Shown piece after piece: positions 1 through 7,071 of a DNA stretch of 10,153 nucleotides. The notes beneath the pieces are model-generated. The model saw only the letters and a list, made by a program, of their open reading frames with translations. It did not search any database and was not told where the DNA came from. Every line of letters begins with the position of its first letter. Position 1 is the first letter of the stretch. Position numbers and translations under genes: made by a program. The stretch is from contig JBMDWZ010000294.1 of assembly GCA_048594865.1 (NCBI GenBank), positions 1 to 10,153 of the forward strand, in the 5' to 3' direction. The stretch comes from CALKWS01 sp048594865. Lineage in GTDB: Bacteria > Actinomycetota > Actinomycetes > Actinomycetales > Beutenbergiaceae.

Positions 1-1575
1 ACCTACATGTTCGGTGTGCACCCCGGTGCGGTTCGCGAGTTCGACAACATCGGCACCTGCTGCGGCGGCACCGGCCTGGAAAACCACGTGAAGTACGGCG
101 AGGGCCAGTTCTCTCACGGCGCCGGCGAGCTCTGGGTGCACCACCTCATGCCCGCCACGCTTGACCGTGCGCAGGTCCACGGCGCGGGCTCGCTGAGCCT
201 TCAGATCGGCGGCTCCTACCCCTATGGCCAACGGGTCAGCCTGACCTTCGACGGCCCCGAAGGTGCCTGCGAAGACCTCGAACTCCACGTCCGGATCCCC
301 GAGCAAGCCAGCGACGTCAGCCTCACTATCAATGGTGAGATGGCCGACGTCGATGCTCACCCGGGTAGGTACCTCACCGTGGTCCGGGGGTGGCGTAGCG
401 GGGACGTGATCGAAGTGAACTTCGACTTGGCGCTGCGCTCGGTGCCCACGCTCGATGACCCAGCCCTGCACCATGTGGAACTTGGGCCCACGGTGTTGGT
501 GGCGCGCTCCGAGCAGTCCACACAGTTGGGGCTACCGCTAGCCGGGCAACGGTTGCTCGATGGCACCTTGGCCACGGCCACCAGCGCGCCAGAACTCCTG
601 GAACAACTGCGCACGGGCGGCACTATCAGTTATGCCGGGCTGACCTGGGAAGCGGCCAACAGCGGCGCCGAAACGCGCTATCACATGTACCTGCGACAGT
701 CCGATCCGGTCATCACCTTCGCGGGCGCGCCGAGCCAGGTGCCCAACCGGTTACGGCCCAATGGCTTCACGGTTCTGGACTCCATCTGGGCTGGCGGTCC
801 ATTCGATTCACGCGAAGACTTCCTGAACCAGGTCGCGGCAGTGGTGTGGGCTGGGCGCAAGGAAGGCGTCCTGAGCCGGGCCGAAGCTGAGGCGGTGCTG
901 GAGCTAGCGGCCATGACCGAGAGCACCGCCAAAACTGTTGACGTACGTTTCACCGACCCCGCCGGCGGCGGGGCGGAACTCAGCTGGGAGCACTCCGGCG
1001 AGGGTGCACCTCAGCTCACCTGGGTGCTGCCAGAGCACTGGCAGAACTTGCAGGCGCCCCCGATCGTCAACCTCTCGATCGCACCGCAGCCAGCGCCCTC
1101 TGGCTGGTACACCAGCATCCCGCAGATCACCATCACCGCGGGGCACGTGGAGGCCGACGGCGATGAGGCGAGCCACAGCATCGAGTACAGCATCGACGAA
1201 GGCCCCTGGCAGGCATACACCGGTGACTTCGCTCTGGATCAGCAGGGCACCCACCATGTGCGTGCCCGCGTGACCGATGCGCAAGGGAACCAGAACCTGG
1301 ACTCCGCGGAGGTGGCGATCGACACCGAGGCGCCCACGTCGCAAGCCAAGGTTCGGGAACTCGGATCGAGTGTGGAGATCACGTTCACCGCCAACGATGA
1401 CGTCTCCGGCGTGGACCGGATCCAGTGGGAGGGACCGGGCACCTTCTGGGGCACATTCGCCGAGACGTTCGTGCGGGCGCTATCGGACACCGAGCAGGTG
1501 CTGGAGTTCGCCGCCACCGACCGGGCCGGGAACACCGAACCGCGTCAACGGTTGGTGCTCCCAGCACGCGACTAG
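1..1575 (+). CDS. DUF1680 / GH127-clan glycoside hydrolase with C-terminal Ig-like modules (5' partial)
   Basis: The frame is open from the first base to TAG at 1573-1575, giving 524 visible residues; the N-terminus and most of the (alpha/alpha) barrel lie to the left of the window. Near the visible start (codons 20-21, bases 58-63) is a Cys-Cys pair in the context TCCGGTGLENH. This matches the DUF1680 / GH127-clan signature (GH146-like variant), where the cysteines belong to the zinc and nucleophile site. Beta-sandwich segments follow (about residues 60-170), then a mixed region and a predicted helical segment (about 250-310). Two Ig-like or OmpL47-like beta units end the protein (about 352-442 and 443-520), with motifs IEYSIDEGPWQAYTG and AATDRAGNT. 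Such modules are typical of secreted actinobacterial hydrolases, so an extracellular enzyme acting on L-arabinofuranosyl or related plant glycans is inferred. No LPXTG motif or C-terminal membrane segment is present. It converges with, and overlaps by 4 bp, the GH127 gene on the other strand. The exact GH family (127, 146 or another) is uncertain. Confidence 0.85.
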   Translation, partial: TYMFGVHPGAVREFDNIGTCCGGTGLENHVKYGEGQFSHGAGELWVHHLMPATLDRAQVHGAGSLSLQIGGSYPYGQRVSLTFDGPEGACEDLELHVRIPEQASDVSLTINGEMADVDAHPGRYLTVVRGWRSGDVIEVNFDLALRSVPTLDDPALHHVELGPTVLVARSEQSTQLGLPLAGQRLLDGTLATATSAPELLEQLRTGGTISYAGLTWEAANSGAETRYHMYLRQSDPVITFAGAPSQVPNRLRPNGFTVLDSIWAGGPFDSREDFLNQVAAVVWAGRKEGVLSRAEAEAVLELAAMTESTAKTVDVRFTDPAGGGAELSWEHSGEGAPQLTWVLPEHWQNLQAPPIVNLSIAPQPAPSGWYTSIPQITITAGHVEADGDEASHSIEYSIDEGPWQAYTGDFALDQQGTHHVRARVTDAQGNQNLDSAEVAIDTEAPTSQAKVRELGSSVEITFTANDDVSGVDRIQWEGPGTFWGTFAETFVRALSDTEQVLEFAATDRAGNTEPRQRLVLPARD

Positions 1576-3515
1576 TTGTGGTGTGCAGGCCGGTACCGCA
1601 GCCACACGGCCATGGTGGACTGGCCGCGGTTGTTCCAACTGAAGTAGGGCACCGCGCGCACATGCGTGGGCGCAAAGGCCGGCGGGTTGGTGCTGTAGAG
1701 CGCCTGTGCCTCGGGACCTTGGTTGACCTCCTGCGAGCCCGGGCCCTGCAGGGCGGGAACGCCGGTGTGCGCATCGGGCTCCGGCTGTAGTTCTTCGGAA
1801 CCCAGCACGATGCTGTGCGCCGGAGCATCGACGTCGAGCCCTTCGATGCAATACACAAACGGGCCATAGGTAAGGGCCGTGCGGCCCGCCGCGGCCGACA
1901 CCTCGGTGTTGGCATAGACCCGCCGGACCGGCACGGAGAAGTCGAGCTGGAGCTCATCGCCGCCTGCCCAACTCCGATCGATCGTGAGGTACCCGCCGGC
2001 GTCCGGCGCCACCGGTAGTGCTTGGCCGTTGACGCTCACTGTGGCCGAGTCCGCCCACGAGGGCATCCGCAGCCGGAGCGCCCAGGACGATTCGCCCTCG
2101 GTGTCGGTGTCGGCCTCGGTGTCGATGCCGAAACGTACGCGCTCGGGCACGGGGGAGTCCACGTGTTGACGCAGGCGCACCTGGTGGCCGCCAACTTCGG
2201 TGGTGAGAGTGGAGCCAAGGTACAGATCCACGTGTAGGGCAGTGCGGGACACCGAATAGGCGTAGGTGCCGAGCGAGGCTTCCAACCGAGCCAGGTTCGG
2301 TGGGCAGCAGGCGCAGGTGAACCAGTCGCTGCGGTGGGCGCTGCCGTCGCTGGAGAGCGGATTCACGTAGAAGTACTTGGTGCCATCGGCGCTCATCCCC
2401 GCGATCGCGCCGTTGTACAGGGCACGCTCGGCGATGTCCATGTAGGAGGCATCGCCGCTATAGGTAGCCATCCTGCGGGCCCAGAACACCAGGCCGATGG
2501 CGGCGCAGGTCTCGGCGTAGGCCGAATCGTTGGGCAGGTGGTAGTCCCGGGTGAAGCCCTCGTTGTGGCCCGAACTGCCGATGCCGGCGGTCACGTACAT
2601 GCGGCGCTGGGTCAGGTGCTGCCACAGCGTGGTGGTGGCGTCCCAGAGTTCACCGTCGCCGTCGTGGGCGGCCACATCTGCCATCGCGCTGTACAGGTAC
2701 ATGGCCCGCACCGAGTGCCCTACGGCCTGCGTCTGGCGACGGACCGGAGCGTGGGACTGGTTGTACTCCTGAAATTCCGTCTGATGGCGGTCACGATGCG
2801 GGAAGAGGGTGCCAAAGAACCCCTCGGTGCCGCGGCGTTCACGCTCGACGTCGAAGTAGTGCGGCTGGGTGCCGCGGGAGTTCAGGAACGTCCGGGCTAG
2901 GCCTAGGTACTTGTCCTGCCCAGTGACGCGGGCGAGTTGCACGAGTGCGAGCTCGACCTCTTCATGGCCGCAGTACCCGCCCTCGCATTGCCCGCCGGGG
3001 CCGAACACCTCACAGAGCAGATCGGCATACCGGCACACCACCTCGAGTAACGTGCGTTCACCGGTGGCTTGGAAGTGGGCCACGCCGGCTTCGATGAGGT
3101 GGCCAGCGCAGTAGAGCTCGTGGGCATCACGTAGATCGGTGAAACGTTCACCAGGTTTAACCACGGTGAAGTAGACGTTGAGGTACCCGTCATCTTGCTG
3201 GGCACCGGCGAGGGCCGCGACAGCGGTATTGACCTTCTCCTTCAGCTCCGGGTCGGGGTCGGTTGCAAGGGCGAAACTCGCGGCCTCCAACCATTTGGCG
3301 ATATCGCTCTCCCAGAACGGGTGCGGAGTCGGCTCATCGCTACCCGGCGTCCAGGTCAGCGCCAGCGCACCGAGGCGCCCGGTGGAGACCAACTGGTCGT
3401 ATTGGGCGTGCAGTGTGGTGGTGCGCAGGATTCGCTGGCGCGGCGACCAGAACGGATCGTCGATGGCAACGTCCTGCACACCCACAGCGCGGGTTTGCGT
3501 CGTGGTCATGGTCAT
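1572..3515 (-). CDS. GH127 beta-L-arabinofuranosidase, probably cytoplasmic
   Basis: The 647-residue product is close in length to the characterised Bifidobacterium longum HypBA1 (658 aa), the founding GH127 enzyme, which removes beta-L-arabinofuranose in a retaining reaction using a zinc-bound cysteine nucleophile. All expected site residues are visible: Glu319, Glu335 and Cys337 (NEG...ETC, with the same 16-residue spacing as HypBA1 Glu322 and Glu338), then Cys403-Cys404 in CACCPPN. By homology Glu319, Cys337, Cys403 and Cys404 bind zinc, Cys403 is the nucleophile and Glu335 the acid/base. An (alpha/alpha) barrel occupies about residues 15-415, followed by beta-sandwich domains (about 425-647). 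There is no signal peptide or membrane segment, so it should act on imported oligosaccharides. ATG at 3515 overlaps the SBP-1 stop codon (TAATG) and has a strong GGAGGAC site 8 nt upstream. A second ATG lies two codons in. It is the last gene of the SBP operon. Confidence 0.95.
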   Translation of the reverse strand: MTMTTTQTRAVGVQDVAIDDPFWSPRQRILRTTTLHAQYDQLVSTGRLGALALTWTPGSDEPTPHPFWESDIAKWLEAASFALATDPDPELKEKVNTAVAALAGAQQDDGYLNVYFTVVKPGERFTDLRDAHELYCAGHLIEAGVAHFQATGERTLLEVVCRYADLLCEVFGPGGQCEGGYCGHEEVELALVQLARVTGQDKYLGLARTFLNSRGTQPHYFDVERERRGTEGFFGTLFPHRDRHQTEFQEYNQSHAPVRRQTQAVGHSVRAMYLYSAMADVAAHDGDGELWDATTTLWQHLTQRRMYVTAGIGSSGHNEGFTRDYHLPNDSAYAETCAAIGLVFWARRMATYSGDASYMDIAERALYNGAIAGMSADGTKYFYVNPLSSDGSAHRSDWFTCACCPPNLARLEASLGTYAYSVSRTALHVDLYLGSTLTTEVGGHQVRLRQHVDSPVPERVRFGIDTEADTDTEGESSWALRLRMPSWADSATVSVNGQALPVAPDAGGYLTIDRSWAGGDELQLDFSVPVRRVYANTEVSAAAGRTALTYGPFVYCIEGLDVDAPAHSIVLGSEELQPEPDAHTGVPALQGPGSQEVNQGPEAQALYSTNPPAFAPTHVRAVPYFSWNNRGQSTMAVWLRYRPAHHN

Positions 3516-5248
3516 TACGAGTCGTCCTCCAGGTCCTGCACGTCCACACCGGTGTCGGTGCCGTCGTGATCGGCGCCCGCTTCCCAGCCGACCGCCGTCC
3601 AGTCGATCGTCTCAAAGAGTCGGGGGCCGTAGTTCGCTAAACCATCTCGAAAGGCCCAGATCTCTGGACCGTTGTACACCACCAGATAGTGGTAGTAGCT
3701 GGAGATGGCGTGCTCTTCGATATCGAGTGCTTGGAGCGCACGTTCTTCGTCGTCGGCGATGTCGGTGAGGGACTCGATCCACTCATCTAGCTCCTCATCA
3801 CCCAGTCCGGTGTTGTTGCTGGGGCCGGTGACGAAGAACGTCGGTGGACCGCCCCAGGCATCGGTGCCAGCACCGTAGCCGTCCCGAGCGATCGCGAAGT
3901 CACCGGTGTTCATACTCTCGGCGAACTCGGCGCTTCCGCGACTGCGGATCTGAATGTCGATCCCCACCTCGCTCATCATCGTTTGGAAACTCTGTGCAAT
4001 CGCCGATTCGGTGTCATCGTCGCCGAACGTCATGAGGTCCACGGTGAGCGGTTCGCCGTCGCTGTTAGTGCGGATCTCGCCGTCTTCGGCGGCTTCCCAG
4101 CCAGCATCAACAAGTGTTTGCCGCGCTGCGTCCTGGTCGAACTCTTCGGGATAGTTGTCGCGGTAGAGCTCGTGGTTGGACATCAGCAGCCACGATCCGG
4201 GTAGTTCTTCTTCCCAGTTCAGACCCTGGAAGCGGATCTGGGACAGCAGCTCCCGATCGGTCGCTTGGAAGATCGCCTGACGCACCTGCACATCGCCGAG
4301 GTTGCGGGCCTCACCGTTAAACAGGAAACCCTCGTTGCGGGCCAGCAGTCCGCGTCGGATGTCGTATCCGCCGTCATCGGGGGAGTTCCAGTTAGCGAGC
4401 TCCTCATACCGCCCAACGGTGTCCAGTTCGACGGCGTCGATCTGCCCGTTCTGGAAGGCCTGCATGGTGGGCCCGTGTTCGTATTGCACGAAGTTCAAGC
4501 GATCCAGCGCTGGCTCATCGCCCCACCAGTTGGGGTTGGGCACCATCGAGATCACGTTGGCGGCCTCGTCGTAGATGTCCAGGATGTAGGGACCGGCCCG
4601 GTACTCGGGCTTTGGATCCCCGACGAAGGAGTCATTGAACGCTTCGGGAGTATCGACGTCCGGGTGGACCATCGCGTAAGAACCGAAGAAGGCCCGGTGG
4701 GGGTGCTGGGTGGTGGCCATCGTCATGGTGAAGGACCACTCGTCGGCGCCCATCTCGATGGTGTCCACCCGATCGAAGAGGTCACCGGCGAGGGCGTCAT
4801 ACCCGTCTTCCCGGCCTTTGTTGACGTTGACGGTGTGCTCATAGGTGTAGAAGTCAATGGGCGTGCCATCGTTCCAGACCGCGTCCGGATTGAGTTCGTA
4901 GTGCAGGATCTGGGTGCCCTGATCGTCGAACTCCTCCTGCACCGACAACACATAATCGGTGTTGAGCTCCACTTCTCCTTCAGCGCTCGAACGCCACGTG
5001 GAGAGGTTGTACATCGGCTCGAGCACGCTCAGCGTAGAACCGAAGTAGCCATCCACGGCAGCGACGTTGAAGTTCCCACCGACCTCACTGACCGGCAGCG
5101 TCAACTGCCCGCCGTCGTGGAGGTCGGCTACCGCGACTTCGTTCACGTCCCGCACCTCCTGGGAGTCATCAGCGCGATCCCGTTGCTCGGGGCCGTCGGC
5201 CGGTTCTTGCGTGCACGCGGCCAGCGCTAGCCCCGCGATCGCGAGCAC
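3515..5248 (-). CDS. SBP-1: family-5 ABC transporter substrate-binding lipoprotein
   Basis: The product is a peptide/oligosaccharide-type periplasmic-binding-like lipoprotein (SBP_bac_5, cluster C), 577 residues from the GTG at 5248, a normal size for the family. Family hallmarks include VWNDGTPID (about residues 124-132), AGPYILDIYDEAAN, NPNWWGDEP and the C-terminal GLANYGPRLFE. A lipobox (L-A-A-C, Cys12 in this numbering) predicts membrane anchoring. The given start is the only canonical one, but it leaves an 11-residue signal with no basic n-region. The frame continues upstream to 5287 and encodes CKKRTHPLI just before it, which resembles the HRTNKPLI start of SBP-2. The true start is therefore probably upstream: CTG at 5287, or ATG at 5291 if one base is frameshifted. 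The stop TAA overlaps the ATG of the GH127 gene. An acidic tail (residues 554-577) is shared with both paralogues. Ligand is not determinable from sequence; arabino-oligosaccharides or glycopeptides are inferred from context. Confidence 0.9.
   Translation of the reverse strand: MLAIAGLALAACTQEPADGPEQRDRADDSQEVRDVNEVAVADLHDGGQLTLPVSEVGGNFNVAAVDGYFGSTLSVLEPMYNLSTWRSSAEGEVELNTDYVLSVQEEFDDQGTQILHYELNPDAVWNDGTPIDFYTYEHTVNVNKGREDGYDALAGDLFDRVDTIEMGADEWSFTMTMATTQHPHRAFFGSYAMVHPDVDTPEAFNDSFVGDPKPEYRAGPYILDIYDEAANVISMVPNPNWWGDEPALDRLNFVQYEHGPTMQAFQNGQIDAVELDTVGRYEELANWNSPDDGGYDIRRGLLARNEGFLFNGEARNLGDVQVRQAIFQATDRELLSQIRFQGLNWEEELPGSWLLMSNHELYRDNYPEEFDQDAARQTLVDAGWEAAEDGEIRTNSDGEPLTVDLMTFGDDDTESAIAQSFQTMMSEVGIDIQIRSRGSAEFAESMNTGDFAIARDGYGAGTDAWGGPPTFFVTGPSNNTGLGDEELDEWIESLTDIADDEERALQALDIEEHAISSYYHYLVVYNGPEIWAFRDGLANYGPRLFETIDWTAVGWEAGADHDGTDTGVDVQDLEDDS
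3524..3530 (-). promoter_or_regulatory. Ribosome-binding site of the GH127 gene
   Basis: GGAGGAC on the minus strand lies 8 nt before the ATG at 3515, inside the last codons of SBP-1. It is the strongest Shine-Dalgarno sequence in the operon and fits high or independent translation of the hydrolase as well as coupling through the TAATG overlap. Confidence 0.75.
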
Positions 5249-5283
5249 GATGAGCGGGTGTGTTCGTTTCTTACAACTGATAC

Positions 5284-7062
5284 TCAGTCATCTCCCGGGG
5301 AGTCGTCATCGAGGTCTTCTACGTCGACACCACTGTCAGTGCCGTCGTCCTGTGCGCCTTCTTCCCAGCCGACGGCGGTCCAATCGGTGGTCTCGAACAG
5401 TCTCGGGCCGTAGTTGGCCAAACCGTCGCGGTAGGCCCAGATGTTGGGGCCGTTGAAGTACACCAGGAAGTGGAAGTAGCGCGAAACCGCCTCTTGCTCG
5501 ATCCGCAGCGCTTCCAGGGCTCGCTCATCGTCATCGACGATGGTGCGCAGGTTCTCGGTCCACTCGTCGATTTCCTCATCGCAGGCACCGGTGGGCGTGT
5601 TCTCACAGCCCCAGAACCAGGCAGGTCCGCTGGTCGGATCAGCGCCACCCTTGCCGTACCCGGACATGATGATCCCGAAGTCCTGATTGTTCATCGCTTC
5701 GCTGAACTCACCGGCGCCCCGATTGAAGATGTCGATTTCGATTCCGGCCTCGCGCATCATCGTCTGGAACGACTGGGAGATGGCCGCCTCGGTGGGGTCG
5801 TTGCCGAACGTGGAAAGCTGGATGGTGAGAGATTCGCCGTCGTCGTTCGTACGGATCTCGCCGTCCTCGCCGCTCCAACCCGCGTCCTGCAGGGTCTGTT
5901 GTGCACCCTCGATGTCAGCATCGTCGATCGGGTAGTTGTCCTGGTAGCGAGGGTCGAAGGGCATCAACAGCCAGGAGCCCGGCATCTCTTCTTCCCAGTT
6001 CAGGCCCTGGAAGCGAATGTCGGCCAACTGCTCGCGGTCGATCGCCTGGAAGATTGCTTTGCGCACCTCGACATCACCCAAGTTGGTGGCGTCGGTGTTG
6101 AACAGGAAGCCGCCATCGCCCACGTTCTGACCGCGCCGGATCTGATAGTCCTCACCCGGGGCGCGCCAGTTGGTGACCTCTGAGTACCGGTCGTAATTGT
6201 TGATAGCGACGGCGTCGATTTCGCCATTCTGGAATGCCTGAATGGTTGCCCCGGCCTCGTATTCAACAAAGTTGATGCGGTCCAACACCGGTGCCTCGCC
6301 CCACCAATTCGGGTTTGGCACCACCGACACCACATTCGCGGCCTGATCGTAGATGTCCAAGATGAACGGCCCGGCACGGTAGTCGGGCTTGAGGTCGTCG
6401 ACGAACCCGTTGTTGAACTCCTCGGGCGTGGTGACGTCCGGGTGCACGATCGAATAACTCGGGAACAGGCTCGTCACCGGCTGGAGCATGACCTCCATCG
6501 TCACCGTAAAGGACCATTCGTCCTCACCCATCTCGATGCTTCCGATGCGCTCGAACGGATCGGAGGCGACGGCGTCGAACTCCTCGTTGCTGGCCCGGTT
6601 GATATCCACCGTGTGCTCATAGGTGTAGAAGTCAATCGGGGTGCCGTCATTCCACACCGCGTCGGGGTTGAGTTCGTAGTGTAGAACCTGGGTGCCATCG
6701 TCGAGGATGTCCTCTTCGAACCCCAAGAAGTAGTCGGTATTCAGCACCCGGTCGCCCACGGCGTCGAACTTCCACGGCCCCACGTTGTGCATGCTGGACA
6801 TGATGTCCAGGGTGCTTCCGAAGTAGCCGTCGATGGCGGCGATGTTCCAGTTCGGACCCATACCGCCGGTGGGCAACGTCAGTTGGCCGCCCTCCTGCAA
6901 ATCTTCTATCGCGGTCTCATTGATGTCATAGACCTCGTCGATGTCGTAGGAGGCGCTGCCTTCGGCGGGATCGTGTTCGTCGGTCACGTTGGGTTCGCTG
7001 CATGCGCCCAGGACCAGGGCCGATGCCGCGAGGGCTATGAGTGGCTTGTTTGTTCTGTGCAT
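5284..7062 (-). CDS. SBP-2: family-5 ABC transporter substrate-binding lipoprotein
   Basis: The 592-residue product is a second paralogue of the same extracytoplasmic binding-protein family. The ATG at 7062 is chosen because it gives a textbook lipoprotein signal: basic MHRTNK, a hydrophobic core and lipobox L-G-A-C with Cys21. The frame is open further upstream to 7149, but that extension overlaps the SBP-3 coding sequence and would bury the signal peptide. Family hallmarks are VWNDGTPID, AGPFILDIYDQAAN, NPNWWGEAP and GLANYGPRLFE. Unlike its sisters it carries Cys486 and Cys494 in the loop WGCENTPTGACDEE, which could form a disulfide outside the cell and may mark a different ligand pocket. 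The acidic tail occupies about residues 569-592. It begins 7 bases after the SBP-3 stop and ends at TGA 5286-5284, next to or overlapping the start of SBP-1. No permease or ATPase gene is adjacent. Confidence 0.92.
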   Translation of the reverse strand: MHRTNKPLIALAASALVLGACSEPNVTDEHDPAEGSASYDIDEVYDINETAIEDLQEGGQLTLPTGGMGPNWNIAAIDGYFGSTLDIMSSMHNVGPWKFDAVGDRVLNTDYFLGFEEDILDDGTQVLHYELNPDAVWNDGTPIDFYTYEHTVDINRASNEEFDAVASDPFERIGSIEMGEDEWSFTVTMEVMLQPVTSLFPSYSIVHPDVTTPEEFNNGFVDDLKPDYRAGPFILDIYDQAANVVSVVPNPNWWGEAPVLDRINFVEYEAGATIQAFQNGEIDAVAINNYDRYSEVTNWRAPGEDYQIRRGQNVGDGGFLFNTDATNLGDVEVRKAIFQAIDREQLADIRFQGLNWEEEMPGSWLLMPFDPRYQDNYPIDDADIEGAQQTLQDAGWSGEDGEIRTNDDGESLTIQLSTFGNDPTEAAISQSFQTMMREAGIEIDIFNRGAGEFSEAMNNQDFGIIMSGYGKGGADPTSGPAWFWGCENTPTGACDEEIDEWTENLRTIVDDDERALEALRIEQEAVSRYFHFLVYFNGPNIWAYRDGLANYGPRLFETTDWTAVGWEEGAQDDGTDSGVDVEDLDDDSPGDD

Positions 7063-7065
7063 ACG

Positions 7066-7071
7066 TCCCTT
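7066..7071 (-). promoter_or_regulatory. Ribosome-binding site of SBP-2, overlapping the SBP-3 stop codon
   Basis: AAGGGA on the minus strand overlaps the TAA of SBP-3 and ends 3 nt before the ATG at 7062. The spacing is short, but the overlap with the upstream stop suggests translational coupling. Confidence 0.5.

Noticed and set aside
4265..5230. 321-residue plus-strand open frame opposite SBP-1
   Set aside because: It lies fully antisense to a well-supported SBP gene, shows no domain pattern, and a similar long shadow occurs opposite SBP-3 (6989-8038). It is explained by high-GC third-position bias.
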